This document shows positions 10,990-19,894 of a stretch of 63,937 nucleotides of DNA, piece after piece. The number at the start of each line of letters is the position of its first letter. The first letter of the stretch is position 1. This DNA comes from Aphanocapsa lilacina HA4352-LM1. Its GTDB lineage: Bacteria > Cyanobacteriota > Cyanobacteriia > Gloeobacterales > Gloeobacteraceae. Location of the stretch: assembly GCA_019359725.1 (NCBI GenBank), contig JAHHGR010000019.1:1-63937 (forward strand). The letters run 5' to 3'. Under the pieces are notes generated by a model that was not told where the DNA came from, made no database searches, and was given only the letters and a program-made list of their open reading frames with translations. Position numbers and translations under genes: made by a program.

Positions 10990-11874
10990 ATGGGTAATTC
11001 GTTCATTCCGGATAATTCCGCTTCGCTCCCGCTGCGTCAACCGCAGCGCGCTAGGACGGGTTCATTCGGCCAGTTTCGCCAGGAGACAATGGCCCTGGCG
11101 CGGCGGCTGTTTATCCAGTTGGGGCGGCGACCTTCGGCTTTTGTGGGCAGCATCATCCAGTCGCTTCTGTGGCTGATGCTGTTCAGCGCCTTGTTTGCCC
11201 AGGCTCCCCGGGGCACCTTCGGCATCGAGGGAGGCTACATCCAGTTTCTGGCGGCGGGGATTATCGTCTTCGCCGCCTTTGGCGGCGCCCTCAACGCCGG
11301 GGTGCCTCTGATCTTCGACCGCGAATTCGGCTTTCTCAACCGCCTGCTGGTCGCCCCCCTGGTCTCGCGCACCTCGATTATCTTCGCTTCGGCGCTGTTT
11401 ATCGTGAGCACGACGCTGGTACAGGCGGCGGCCATCGGCGCGGTGAGCTTTTTGATGGGTGCCCAGTTCGCAGGCGGCTTCGAAGGGGCGCTCATCGTCG
11501 CCCTGGTCGTAACGCTGTTGGTCTTCGGCATCGCTGCATTGAGCTTGGGGCTGGCCTTTGTGCTGCCCGGCCACATCGAGATGTTGGCGGCCATTTTTGT
11601 CATCAACCTGCCGATGATCTTCGCCAGCACCGCCCTGGCACCGATGTCCTTTATGCCCCTGTGGCTGCAGCTGGTGGCAAGCGCCAACCCGCTCACCTAC
11701 GCCATCGAACCGATCCGGCACCTGTTTTTGCACAGCAACTGGTCGTGGGCCGATCCGGTTTTGCTGGCCCCCTGGGGTTCGCTGAGCCTGACGGGCTGCG
11801 TGCTGGTGCTGTTGGTCTTCGATGTGGTTGCCATCGCGCTGGTGGGCGGCACGCTCAAGCGGAAACTCGGTTAA
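10990..11874 (+). CDS. ABC-2 type transporter, permease subunit
   Basis: 294 aa with six predicted spans after a hydrophilic N-terminus of about 40 residues. ABC2_membrane features include the periplasmic-side FDREFGFLNRLLVAPLVSR and NLPMIFASTALAPMSFMP followed by ANPLTYAIEPIRH, typical of DrrB-like permeases. It lies 36 bp after its ATPase. Its stop codon overlaps the stop of the converging remnant at 11871. Confidence 0.9.
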   Translation: MGNSFIPDNSASLPLRQPQRARTGSFGQFRQETMALARRLFIQLGRRPSAFVGSIIQSLLWLMLFSALFAQAPRGTFGIEGGYIQFLAAGIIVFAAFGGALNAGVPLIFDREFGFLNRLLVAPLVSRTSIIFASALFIVSTTLVQAAAIGAVSFLMGAQFAGGFEGALIVALVVTLLVFGIAALSLGLAFVLPGHIEMLAAIFVINLPMIFASTALAPMSFMPLWLQLVASANPLTYAIEPIRHLFLHSNWSWADPVLLAPWGSLSLTGCVLVLLVFDVVAIALVGGTLKRKLG

Positions 11875-12077
11875 ACCCTGTCGTCGCCGATTAGACCGCC
11901 GATGCGCTTGAGGATGCGCAGCACTTCGTACAGCTCGTTGTGCCCATAGGAAAACAGCGAAAAATCTTCAGAAAGGTTGTACTGCGGTTCGGAAGTTCTG
12001 AGCAGTTTTAGAAATCGAAAACCGTCGCCATTGGTAACCAGTCCGTATACCGCCCGCTGTGATTCGGGGGCACCCAT
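11871..12077 (-). pseudogene. C-terminal remnant of a cyanobacterial restriction-endonuclease-like protein
   Basis: 68 codons. VYGLVTNGDGFRFLKL and HNELYEVLRILKRIGGLIG resemble the C-terminal part of a family of about 200-residue cyanobacterial proteins often labelled restriction-endonuclease-like. The N-terminal half, which would carry the catalytic core, is absent. Immediately upstream lies the remnant of an unrelated gene on the other strand, so this looks like a recombination scar. The family call is from memory and moderate; the truncation is clear if the call is right. Confidence 0.45.
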
Positions 12078-12091
12078 CTATAGGCAAGTGC

Positions 12092-12256
12092 GTGGAAAAT
12101 ACCGCCCCCTACGACTTCAAAGGCGAGACCACGACCGCGGCCAGACCCTTCGACACCAAAACGGTCAGCAACGGCTCTCACACCATCACCGCTTCGGTGA
12201 CGCTCAGCAGCGGCACGGTCCAGACAACCAGCGCGACTTTCACCGTCGCCAACTAA
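12092..12256 (+). pseudogene. C-terminal fragment of an Ig-like/surface repeat protein
   Basis: About 54 codons reading VENTAPYDFKGETTTAARPF, then SNGSHTITASVTLSSG and a terminal TSATFTVAN before TAA. The alternating hydrophobic/Ser-Thr pattern and the NGSHTITA motif are typical of the last strands of bacterial Ig-like domains in large exported proteins. No signal peptide or rest of the protein precedes it. Confidence 0.45.
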
Positions 12257-12271
12257 CCCCACCGACGCCGA

Positions 12272-12304
12272 ACCGCCCGGGCTGAACATTACAGCCCGGG
12301 CGGT
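12272..12304. terminator. Perfect 13-bp GC-rich hairpin
   Basis: ACCGCCCGGGCTG (12272-12284) pairs perfectly with CAGCCCGGGCGGT (12292-12304) around a 7-base loop. It lies 15 bp after the Ig-like fragment stop and 24 bp beyond the end of the minus-strand gene at 12329. Neither strand has a U-tract, so it may be a relic terminator or a processing hairpin. Confidence 0.5.
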
Positions 12305-12328
12305 CACGGCGAGTCGGTTGTGGGCAGA

Positions 12329-12607
12329 TCAGGCGGCGACGGTGCTCAGTTCTTTTTCGCCGACGGCATCGGCGGTTTCTAGGTTCGGCAGGTTGCACCA
12401 AACCTGAAAACCGTCTTCATCCGAGACAATCAGCGACGAACCCGGACAGCTGCGATAGAACGCGATTGCCTCGCGCATCTCGGTCGCAGCAAAATTGCTA
12501 CAGGGGTAGAACAGGTGATCTCCAAACTTTAATCCGACTTCGATCCCCGAGCGCCGAGAGCGGCGGATTGGGCAGAGATCGACGGAGGCTTTATTCAATA
12601 TCAACAT
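12329..12607 (-). CDS. Hypothetical protein, 92 aa
   Basis: Not recognised. Mixed alpha/beta composition: an N-terminal MLILNKASVDLCPIRRSRRS, a central GDHLFYPCSNFAATEMREAI, then SLIVSDEDGFQVWCNLPNLE. No signal peptide or membrane span; four cysteines without a metal-site spacing. GGGA lies about nine bases before the ATG. Codon use resembles its neighbours, so it is probably a real small gene. Confidence 0.5.
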   Translation of the reverse strand: MLILNKASVDLCPIRRSRRSGIEVGLKFGDHLFYPCSNFAATEMREAIAFYRSCPGSSLIVSDEDGFQVWCNLPNLETADAVGEKELSTVAA

Positions 12608-12700
12608 CGAATGCGTCCCTACTCACGAATGCGAGCCTTCGCTTTCTCCATTCTAACGACGTGTGTCGGAACGCGGAGGTTTCTGCTTAGATATGAACAA

Positions 12701-13216
12701 TTATGTACGGTGATTTCTGTAGCGCTCCGCGAGGACCCGATAATTGAGAGCGTGTTTTCGCCGTTCGGCCTTTTCGCTTTCCTCCAGAGTGCGCACGACG
12801 CGGGCGGGCACTCCCGCCACCAGCGATCCCGGCGGCACCGTCCGGGTGACCACTGCCCCCGCCGCCACGATCGACTGGGTACCCACGGTCACGCCATCGA
12901 GCACGACCGCGCCGATGCCAATCAGGCATTCGTCCTCGACGACGGCGGCGTGGATGACCGCCCGGTGGCCGACGGTGACGCGCGCACCGACGATCACCGG
13001 GTGGCCGGGATCGCCGTGGAGGACGGCACCGTCCTGGATGTTGGTGTCCTCGCCAATCTCGATGCGCTCGACATCGCCGCGCAGGATCGCGCCGTACCAG
13101 AGGCTCACCCCCCCAGCCACCGCCACCCGGCCTACGACCACCGCGTCGGGGGCGACAAAAGCGGCCAGGCTCAAATCCGGCACCCCGAGAGCGATATCGA
13201 TCCCTTCGATGTCCAC
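12701..13216 (-). CDS. Gamma-carbonic anhydrase-like hexapeptide-repeat protein
   Basis: 171 aa left-handed beta-helix protein of the gamma-CA/CaiE/PaaY family. The three zinc-ligand positions are visible: His in DGAVLHGDPGH, and the two His of VTVGHRAVIHAAVV. A LIGIGAVVLDGVTVG and VVAAGAVV-type hexapeptide run and the end motif SLVAGVPARVVR follow. It may hydrate CO2 or bind a CoA-linked substrate. The GTG at 13216 is only 8 bp behind the SPFH stop codon, giving a co-transcribed set with SPFH and NfeD. Confidence 0.85.
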   Translation of the reverse strand: MDIEGIDIALGVPDLSLAAFVAPDAVVVGRVAVAGGVSLWYGAILRGDVERIEIGEDTNIQDGAVLHGDPGHPVIVGARVTVGHRAVIHAAVVEDECLIGIGAVVLDGVTVGTQSIVAAGAVVTRTVPPGSLVAGVPARVVRTLEESEKAERRKHALNYRVLAERYRNHRT

Positions 13217-13224
13217 AGGCGCGC

Positions 13225-14175
13225 TCAGTTTTCGATCTTGGGTCGTTCGCGCAGATGCAGGGGCGGCAGGACGGCCGGGGCGAGGTTGGTTTTTTGCCCG
13301 TCGTTGTCGCTGCCGACCAGCGACAACAGCGCGCTCAGCGAGGCCGGGATTGAGGCCGGGTCCATGAAGAGCACCTTGCTGCTGGGTGAGGCGCCGACGG
13401 CATGGGCCACATCGAGGTAGTTGCGGGCCAGATAGAACTGCAGCGCCTCGCGGGCCTGCGGATCGCTCAAGGTCTGGGCGAGGGTGCGCAGGGCCTCGGC
13501 GGTGCCCTGGGCCTGGAGGATCTGCTCCTGGCGCTCGGCCTCGGCGCGGGCGATGCGCGCCGAAGCTTCGCCCTGGGCGCTGTTGATGGCCGATTGGCGC
13601 TCGCCCTCGGAATTGAGGATGACCGCGCGCTTGCGGCGTTCGGCCGCCATTTGCTGTTCCATCGAATCGAGCACCGTGCGCGACGGGGCGATGTTGCGCA
13701 CCTCGACGCGGGTGACTTTGATGCCCCACGGATCGGTGGCGGTGTCGAGCTGATCGAGCAAAGCCTGGTTAATCTCGGCGCGCGAGGCGAACGTCTCGTC
13801 TAGTTCGAGTTTGCCGATCTCGGAGCGCAGGGCGGTGAGCACCAGATTGCTCATCGCCTGACGGATATTGGCCACCGAGTAGTAAGCTTTGCGCACATCG
13901 ACGATCCGCCAGTAGATGACCGCGTCGGCATCGAGGGAGACGTTGTCGCGGGTGATGGCCGTCTGGGGCTGGATGTCCAGCACCTGCTCGCGGATAGTCT
14001 CTTTGAAGGCGAGCCGGTCGATATAGGGAATGATGATGTGCAGCCCCGGGGTGAGCCTGGCGTGAAAGCGGCCCAAACGTTCGACGAGCGCTTCGTCGCC
14101 CTGGTTGATGATTTTGACCCCGGCCACGATCGTGGCCAGGAGGATAAACCCGATTGCAAACAGAAAAATTTCCAC
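13225..14175 (-). CDS. SPFH/band-7 (stomatin-like) membrane protein
   Basis: 316 aa. One N-terminal membrane anchor ([20 protein letters not shown]), then the band-7 domain (about 20-190; [36 protein letters not shown]), then a long coiled-coil rich in Ala/Glu/Arg ([20 protein letters not shown]). Such proteins oligomerise in membrane microdomains with a NfeD partner, encoded 16 bp upstream. Length and layout match QmcA/stomatin proteins. Confidence 0.92.
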   Translation of the reverse strand: MEIFLFAIGFILLATIVAGVKIINQGDEALVERLGRFHARLTPGLHIIIPYIDRLAFKETIREQVLDIQPQTAITRDNVSLDADAVIYWRIVDVRKAYYSVANIRQAMSNLVLTALRSEIGKLELDETFASRAEINQALLDQLDTATDPWGIKVTRVEVRNIAPSRTVLDSMEQQMAAERRKRAVILNSEGERQSAINSAQGEASARIARAEAERQEQILQAQGTAEALRTLAQTLSDPQAREALQFYLARNYLDVAHAVGASPSSKVLFMDPASIPASLSALLSLVGSDNDGQKTNLAPAVLPPLHLRERPKIEN

Positions 14176-14191
14176 CGCAGTCTCTCCTTCT

Positions 14192-14638
14192 TCAAGGCCC
14201 CGGCGGGGCTTCCTTGAGCGCCCCGAGGGGCATCACGTCGAGCACATTGCCCTGCCTTCCCAGCACGATCACCTGCGTTCCGGCCGCAAGCGGCCTGTCG
14301 CTCGGGTCGCAGCGAGCGTTCCAGGTGGTTCCCTCGAAGGCGACGCGGCCCATACCCCCAGGCTCGATGGCTCGGGTGATCGTCGCCTGGGCGCTGTAGT
14401 CGGGCTTTTCGAGATCGGTGCTCGCCTTGGGGACAAGCCGCCGCGTGAGCAGAATCAACCCCGAAGCGATAAGGGCAAAGACAAACAGCTGCAAAAACAG
14501 GCTGGGAATCCACGGTCCCACCAGCAGCATCAGCAGGGCGGCCGTGCCGAGGGAACCCGCCACCAGGGCAGGGGTAAAAAATTCGAGCATCCACAGCGCG
14601 ATGCCCAGAACCAGCCAGAAAGTCGACACGGCGCTCAT
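14192..14638 (-). CDS. NfeD family membrane protein
   Basis: 148 aa. Three to four membrane helices in the first 70 residues ([20 protein letters not shown]), then a C-terminal OB-fold domain ([35 protein letters not shown]). It is the short NfeD type without the protease domain. The gene is the first of NfeD-SPFH-gamma-CA, an arrangement in which NfeD and SPFH normally act together on membrane organisation. Confidence 0.9.
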   Translation of the reverse strand: MSAVSTFWLVLGIALWMLEFFTPALVAGSLGTAALLMLLVGPWIPSLFLQLFVFALIASGLILLTRRLVPKASTDLEKPDYSAQATITRAIEPGGMGRVAFEGTTWNARCDPSDRPLAAGTQVIVLGRQGNVLDVMPLGALKEAPPGP

Positions 14639-14685
14639 GCTCCCAAGCTAGCGCAGAGCGCCTGAAACCTGGGCGGGCGTTGGGA

Positions 14686-16893
14686 TTATTTAGCAAAGGG
14701 CAGGGGGCCTCCCGTGGGCAGGGCCGCGGGCAAAAAGGCGATGCCGGTGTCGAGGTTGAGTCCGGCGGCATAGTAGGCGGCAAACAGCCGGGCCACCCCC
14801 TCGGGGGTTCCCTGAAACGAGCGCGTGGCGGCCGGGTCGCCGGGGTTGGCCGGGTTGGCGATATCGGGGGTATCCGGCCCGCTCCAGGCTTTGCCGTCCC
14901 AGCGCATAAAGGGCGGTGCGACGCGGGGGGTACCCTGCAGATCGGCGCTGGCGCGGTTGGCGATCACGCGCACATCGCCGGGCCAGGGATAGCCGTAGGT
15001 CGGATAAAGCCCGAGTCCGGAGCTGTCTTCGCCGCGCTCCCGCCGAGCGGCGAGCTTTTCACCGCTCGCCCCGGCGTAGATGGCCACCCCGCAGCGCAAT
15101 TCGCGCGGATTGGCAGCTCCGTCGATCTCGCCAGGATTGTCCAGATTGGCACCGACCATCTCGGTCCAGACTGCCGCCGGGGTCGTCTCGCGCCACCAGC
15201 GCGCCGCGCGCAGGGACTCCTCGCGCGGCTGGGTGCGCGAAGCCAGTTTGAAGCCGATTTGCTCCCACAGGCTTGCCGCCGTCGCCAGGCCCGTCTGACT
15301 CTGGCCTCTAGGCCCAGAGGCGGGTGAAAGCAGCACGATGCGGCGGCCGGAATCGGTGGTGGTGCCCTCCCGCTCGTCGGGATGGGCCAGGGGCAAAAAC
15401 AGCACCTCGGTGCGCGCAGCACCCCGTCCCTGCCAGAAGCGAGCGGTTCGGTTGGTGCCGGCGTAGTCGAGCACCACCAGGGTTTTGAGCTTTTCGAGGG
15501 GCCAGTTGCCCTCCGCCAACGGGTCGGCACCGACGCACACCAGCATCTCCAGATCGGTGCCGCGCAGAGCCGGCTCGCCGGGACGGGAGCGCGGCAGGGC
15601 CGCAAAGCCAAAATCGGGGGCCGCCGTGTCGTACCAGCTGCGCAGCAGGGCCACCAACCGGCGCTGGTTGCGCACTCCGTGGCGCTGTACCCAGCCGATA
15701 AAATCTTCTCCCGCCAAAGGCGGCGCCCCGGCGTACCCCGGCAGCATGGCGCCGGCAGCCCCGACATCGGCGGTGCCCTGGGGGTTGAAACCAGGGGAAG
15801 CGACGACGATGCCGCCTCCGGGCCGACCCACCTGCCCGAGCAGCAAACTGGCGATCGCCGCCAGACGCACCCGCTGCTCGATCGCCGCCGGTTCAGCCGC
15901 GGCGTCGACAGCACAGACGATCGCCGCCGGCCGGCGCTCGGGAGCGGTGAATTCGCGATAAAAGCGCCCCAGGGCTGCTTCGCCTACCCCTGCTGTGCGG
16001 GCCACCCGCTCCAGCGTGTAGGGTGCAAAGAACTGGGCTATCTGCGCGTAGACGGTGCCCTCCTCGCTGATCTGCTCGGAGCGGGCGGGCCGGCCGTTCT
16101 CGAAAAATTCGTAGCCCCACGATTCGGGGTCGTAGCGGCGCGTCTTCGGGTCGAAGCCCGAGAAAACGCCGTTTTGGAAACCAAATTCTGGCAGCAGACG
16201 AAAGGCGGCGTTGGTGTGGACATCGAGAAAGGCGGCATCGGCGCGCTTGTTCTCGACGATAAACCGGATCAGCCCGCCCAGGACCGCCACTTCGCCACGC
16301 AGCGCGACCGCCAGGGCGTTGCCGATAGAGGCACCCTGGCCCTCCCCCAGACTCCAGACCGGTACACCCGCCTGCGCCGCCGCCTGCGCCGCTGTGAAGG
16401 CGGGATGTCCCGCACCGCCCGCCCGGCCAATCACCAAGATCGTCTGGCTTTTGCTCAGTTCCAGCCAGTGGTTGGGGGCGGCGGGCACGCCGAAGGTGGC
16501 CTCCAGGGCGCGGGCAAGCGCCAGACTCGCTCCCTCGCCGCTGCGCTCCAGGCGCGCTCCGCTCAGCCGGGCCAGTTTGGCCCAGGCATAGGCCTCTTCG
16601 TTGGTCAGTGCCGTGCCGCAGTAGACACCCAGCCGCTCGGCGCGCCGGTTCACCTCCGACCAGCTGGAGGCGCGCACCTCGAGCAGCCGCTCGGCGACCG
16701 TGGCCCAGGCTTTGTTCCAGGGAATTGGGGAAAAGTTTGCCGCCCCCACCGCCCGGTACTGGGGAACGAGCAGCCGCCCGGCCGCCGCTCGCGCACCGCC
16801 CTTCGCCGGGTTCTGGGCCAGAGCGGGAACACCCGCTCCTCCGGCGGCCCCCAATCCGAGGCCCGCGAGCCGGAGGATGTCACGTCTGCGCAT
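14686..16893 (-). CDS. Exported FdnG-like (formate dehydrogenase alpha) protein lacking cofactor ligands
   Basis: 735 aa with a Tat-type leader (MRRRDILRLAGLGLGAAGG). Similarity to the FdnG/FdoG molybdoenzyme subunit runs colinearly: NEEAYAWAKLARLSG, ALEATFGVPAAPNHWLEL, VFSGFDPKTRRYDPESWGYE, PGFNPQGTADVGAAGAMLPG, and near the end VRVIANRASADLQGTP and FMRWDGKAW. However, the N-terminal Cys-x2-Cys Fe-S motif is absent, the selenocysteine/cysteine ligand position (ARVUHGP in FdnG) reads ARLERSG with Glu116, and the protein stops where the C-terminal MopB dinucleotide-binding domain should begin. No Fe-S or cytochrome subunit gene is adjacent. Family similarity is seen; loss of redox activity is inferred. 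Confidence 0.8.
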   Translation of the reverse strand: MRRRDILRLAGLGLGAAGGAGVPALAQNPAKGGARAAAGRLLVPQYRAVGAANFSPIPWNKAWATVAERLLEVRASSWSEVNRRAERLGVYCGTALTNEEAYAWAKLARLSGARLERSGEGASLALARALEATFGVPAAPNHWLELSKSQTILVIGRAGGAGHPAFTAAQAAAQAGVPVWSLGEGQGASIGNALAVALRGEVAVLGGLIRFIVENKRADAAFLDVHTNAAFRLLPEFGFQNGVFSGFDPKTRRYDPESWGYEFFENGRPARSEQISEEGTVYAQIAQFFAPYTLERVARTAGVGEAALGRFYREFTAPERRPAAIVCAVDAAAEPAAIEQRVRLAAIASLLLGQVGRPGGGIVVASPGFNPQGTADVGAAGAMLPGYAGAPPLAGEDFIGWVQRHGVRNQRRLVALLRSWYDTAAPDFGFAALPRSRPGEPALRGTDLEMLVCVGADPLAEGNWPLEKLKTLVVLDYAGTNRTARFWQGRGAARTEVLFLPLAHPDEREGTTTDSGRRIVLLSPASGPRGQSQTGLATAASLWEQIGFKLASRTQPREESLRAARWWRETTPAAVWTEMVGANLDNPGEIDGAANPRELRCGVAIYAGASGEKLAARRERGEDSSGLGLYPTYGYPWPGDVRVIANRASADLQGTPRVAPPFMRWDGKAWSGPDTPDIANPANPGDPAATRSFQGTPEGVARLFAAYYAAGLNLDTGIAFLPAALPTGGPLPFAK

Positions 16894-16947
16894 ACAGGAG
16901 TCGAAAAAACTCCATTAACCTTACACCACATTGCGGCGAGGCGCTGT

Positions 16948-17406
16948 TTACAGCGGCGCTTTGTAGCCGGTACCGCAGTAGGGACAGAATCGAAACTTCG
17001 ATGAGGTAACACTCTCCTGACAGTTGGGGCAGCGGTCGCACAGCGGGGTGCCGCACCTGTAGCAGTAGTGCGCCCGCGGATCGAGCCAGAGGGTGTCGAT
17101 CTCGCTGCCCGGTTCCCAACAGTGCGGACAAAACTGCAAAATCCCGCCCGCCGGAAGCGGTCGGCCGCGCTCCGCCGCTTCGAGGTGTTCAGCGGGTATT
17201 TCCAGCGCCAGCGCCAGGGTTTTCTTGGTGCGCAGATTGAGGCGGGTGGTCTGGCCGCGCTCGATTTTGCCGACGCTCTGGGGATGAATTGCCGCTTTGA
17301 GGGCCAGTTCGCGTTGGCTGAGACCGAGGGTCTCGCGGCGACGGCGGACGTAATGGGCCAGGCTTTCGCCAATCTGCGGCCAGGCCTCGAAAGCAGGGGT
17401 TTGCAC
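16948..17406 (-). CDS. XRE-type HTH regulator with C-terminal zinc ribbons
   Basis: About 152 aa. HTH_XRE domain at about residues 14-65 (VRRRRETLGLSQRELALKAA, PQSVGKIERGQTTRLNL), then a cysteine-rich tail with CPHC, CYRC, CDRCPNC and CPYC knuckles, a double zinc-ribbon layout. DNA-binding with a metal- or protein-binding tail is likely. The start is uncertain: GTG at 17406 or TTG at 17436; neither has a ribosome site. It lies between the FdnG-like gene and the polysaccharide locus, both of which it could regulate. Confidence 0.8.
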   Translation of the reverse strand: MQTPAFEAWPQIGESLAHYVRRRRETLGLSQRELALKAAIHPQSVGKIERGQTTRLNLRTKKTLALALEIPAEHLEAAERGRPLPAGGILQFCPHCWEPGSEIDTLWLDPRAHYCYRCGTPLCDRCPNCQESVTSSKFRFCPYCGTGYKAPL

Positions 17407-17550
17407 GGGCTGTAGAGATGGATGTAGAACAACCAAAACAAAGCTCAGATTGACGAATCCTTAAATTTAGCCAACCCGTATCCGCCATCTGCGATTAGGG
17501 TTTCTGGCAGCCTTGGGCGACAAAGTCGGTACGGCTTGGCTACAGTACTC

Positions 17551-18792
17551 CTAAGAGGAGTACTGCGCGATGCGGATCAGTGGACCGATCCGCTCGGCGA
17601 CCGACTCGACCGTGCAGGTGTCTTCGCCTGTGAAGTGCCGCCGCTGAAAACTGCCCACATGAAAAACACCCACCCGCTGCTTCTCCAGAAGCAGCGGGAC
17701 CCCAAGCAGAGACTGAACGCCTCTGTTGCGCAAAACGGGGCTGGCCACCTCCACCTGGGCCAGGTTCTCAACGATGAGCGGTTGGATGTCTGCGGCAATC
17801 TGCCCGGCCACCCCCTGCCCAAGGGGAATGCGCACCTGTTGCTCGATTTCCTCTTCAAGACCGATGGTGTTGTACACAAAGAGATCCTGGCTGCTCGATC
17901 TAGGCAGCAGCAGGGTGACCGTGTCCACGTCCAGAGCAGTGCGGATTTCCTCAAACAGCCTGTGCAGCAGCTCGGCAAAGATCACCTGCAACAGCACAGC
18001 ACTGACTTCAAGGCGCAACTTCTGAAGGTGTTCAAGAGCCTGCTCGGCCCGCCTCAACGCCTGTTTGAGCGTATCGGGCATGCCCTGTTCCACCAATCGA
18101 CTCCGAGGGGTCACCGAAAGGCCGTCGCGCCTTCGGATCACCCGAGCCGGTACGCCGACGGCCACCGAGTAGGGTGGAATGTCCTGGGTCACAACGGCTC
18201 CGGCACCGATCACACTGCCCCGGCCGATGGTGACCCCGTCGAGCACGCTCACGGCGTGGCCGAGCCAGCAGTCGTCCTCGACGACGATTCCCTGCCGGCT
18301 GACACCCTGTTCGCGAATCGTCAACTCCGGATCCGCAAAGCGGTGGTTGTTGGCAAAAATCCCGGCGTGGGCAGCGATCAAGCAGTTGTTGCCGATCGTA
18401 AGATGGCCGGGGCCGGCCAATATAGAGTAGGGACCTACCAGGGTCCCTTCACCTACCTCGATAGTGGTCTGTCGCATCGCCATGATCATCACCCCGCGCT
18501 CTAGAAAAGCTTTGCTTTTGAGCACCAGGCGGTTGCCGGGGTTGCGGGCATCGAGTCTTACTCCGGCGCGTACACAGACTCTGTCACCGATTTCGATCGC
18601 GGCGGCATTGAGAATTTCGACATCGGCGTCAATAAACACACCGTCTCCCATCTTCCGAAACAGCTGTCGGTAGAGCGTCCGGCGCAGGGCAGGTCCCATC
18701 AGAAGCCTGGGCAGCCAGCCCAAGGCGTCGTTGAGGGCCACCTCGCGCCAGCGCGCCCACTTCAGCAACGTGAATGTATTCGTCTCACTCAT
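17551..18792 (-). CDS. Hexapeptide-repeat acyltransferase fused to a GAF domain
   Basis: 413 aa. Residues 45-220 form a left-handed beta-helix acetyltransferase (IEIGDRVCVRAGVRLDARNP, catalytic-type His in LIAAHAGIFANNHRF, IVVEDDCWLGHAVSVLDGV, SVAVGVPARVIRR). A helical linker (220-250) leads to a GAF domain (250-405: LDVDTVTLLLPRSSSQDLFV, IPLGQGVAGQIAADIQPLIV, SLLGVPLLLEKQRVGVFHVG). It probably O-acetylates a sugar under control of a GAF ligand or redox signal. Closely similar to the C-terminal half of the protein at 21817-24309. Last gene of the polysaccharide locus on this strand. Confidence 0.85.
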   Translation of the reverse strand: MSETNTFTLLKWARWREVALNDALGWLPRLLMGPALRRTLYRQLFRKMGDGVFIDADVEILNAAAIEIGDRVCVRAGVRLDARNPGNRLVLKSKAFLERGVMIMAMRQTTIEVGEGTLVGPYSILAGPGHLTIGNNCLIAAHAGIFANNHRFADPELTIREQGVSRQGIVVEDDCWLGHAVSVLDGVTIGRGSVIGAGAVVTQDIPPYSVAVGVPARVIRRRDGLSVTPRSRLVEQGMPDTLKQALRRAEQALEHLQKLRLEVSAVLLQVIFAELLHRLFEEIRTALDVDTVTLLLPRSSSQDLFVYNTIGLEEEIEQQVRIPLGQGVAGQIAADIQPLIVENLAQVEVASPVLRNRGVQSLLGVPLLLEKQRVGVFHVGSFQRRHFTGEDTCTVESVAERIGPLIRIAQYSS

Positions 18793-18911
18793 TCCGACTC
18801 TCCGCCTGCTGTGGGTAGGGGTCAGGACGCGGTCTTTCTGAGCGGATGAAGGGCGCCAGCCCGGACCGGTCCTATTGGTCGCTCCGCAGTGCTTTTCTCG
18901 AGGTCCGGGCC

Positions 18912-19871
18912 TCAGGGCACTGCAATCAAGCTCGGGCGCACTCCCCTACCCAGCCGTTTGGCAAAGTCCTCCGCCGTCAGCAAGAGCCCTTCGCGCAGTT
19001 CAACCTGGGGCTGCCATCCCAGCAAACGTCGTGCCAGGGAGATGTCCGGTCGGCGCTGGCGCGGATCATCGGATGGTAGGGGCCGATACACGATAGGCAA
19101 GCCCGGATTGATCAACTGCCGCACCAAGTCTGCCAGCTCATTGATCGTATACTCCCCCGGATTGCCAAGATTCACCGGGCTGGTATAGTCGCTTTCCATG
19201 AGCCCGACCATCCCCTCCACCAGGTCCGACACATAGCAGAAGCTGCGCGTCTGCTCGCCGTTGCCGTAAACGCTCAGTGCTTCCCCCTGCAGTGCCTGGA
19301 CAATGAGGTTGCTGACCACCCGCCCGTCGTGCTCGCTCATGCGCGGACCGTAGGTGTTGAATATCCGGATAATCCGCGTATCGACCCCGTTCTGGCGGTG
19401 GTAGTCCATCGTCAAGGTCTCGGCAAGACGCTTCGATTCGTCGTAGCAGCTGCGCACGCCCACCGGATTGACATGTCCCCAGTACTCCTCGTGCTGCGGG
19501 TGCACCAGCGGGTCGCCGTAAACCTCCGAAGTCGAGGCGAGCAACAAGCGCGCCCGCACCCGCTTGGCCAGACCCAGCATGTTGAGGGTGCCCAGCACGC
19601 CGGTCTTGATGGTCTTGATCGGGTTGGCCTGGTAGTGCACCGGGGAGGCGGGGCAGGCAAGGTGGTAGATGCGTTCGACTTCGAGCAGAATCGGCTCGAT
19701 GACGTCGTGGCGAATCAGCTCAAAACGCGGGTGCGCGAGCAAGGGGGCGATGTTGAGCCGCGAGCCGGTGTAGAAATTGTCCAGGCAGAGGACTTCGTGT
19801 CCAGCGCCAACAAGCCGTTCGCACAGGTGCGAGCCGATAAAGCCCGCGCCGCCGGTCACCAAAATGCGCAT
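18912..19871 (-). CDS. UDP-glucuronate decarboxylase (UDP-xylose synthase)
   Basis: 319 aa extended SDR. NAD-binding [15 protein letters not shown] at the N-terminus, [16 protein letters not shown], and the catalytic YDESKR (Tyr-x3-Lys). The [15 protein letters not shown] motif ([19 protein letters not shown], within 20 residues) and [15 protein letters not shown] are typical of UXS. It converts UDP-glucuronate to UDP-xylose. The Ugd gene lies 23 bp upstream, supplying its substrate. Confidence 0.92.
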   Translation of the reverse strand: MRILVTGGAGFIGSHLCERLVGAGHEVLCLDNFYTGSRLNIAPLLAHPRFELIRHDVIEPILLEVERIYHLACPASPVHYQANPIKTIKTGVLGTLNMLGLAKRVRARLLLASTSEVYGDPLVHPQHEEYWGHVNPVGVRSCYDESKRLAETLTMDYHRQNGVDTRIIRIFNTYGPRMSEHDGRVVSNLIVQALQGEALSVYGNGEQTRSFCYVSDLVEGMVGLMESDYTSPVNLGNPGEYTINELADLVRQLINPGLPIVYRPLPSDDPRQRRPDISLARRLLGWQPQVELREGLLLTAEDFAKRLGRGVRPSLIAVP

Positions 19872-19894
19872 GGGTGGTTCTCCTTAAGGGTTGG

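Noticed and set aside
12701..13729. 342-aa ORF as one protein
   Set aside because: Its first half is a shadow of the SPFH gene; the gamma-CA-like protein begins at the GTG at 13216.
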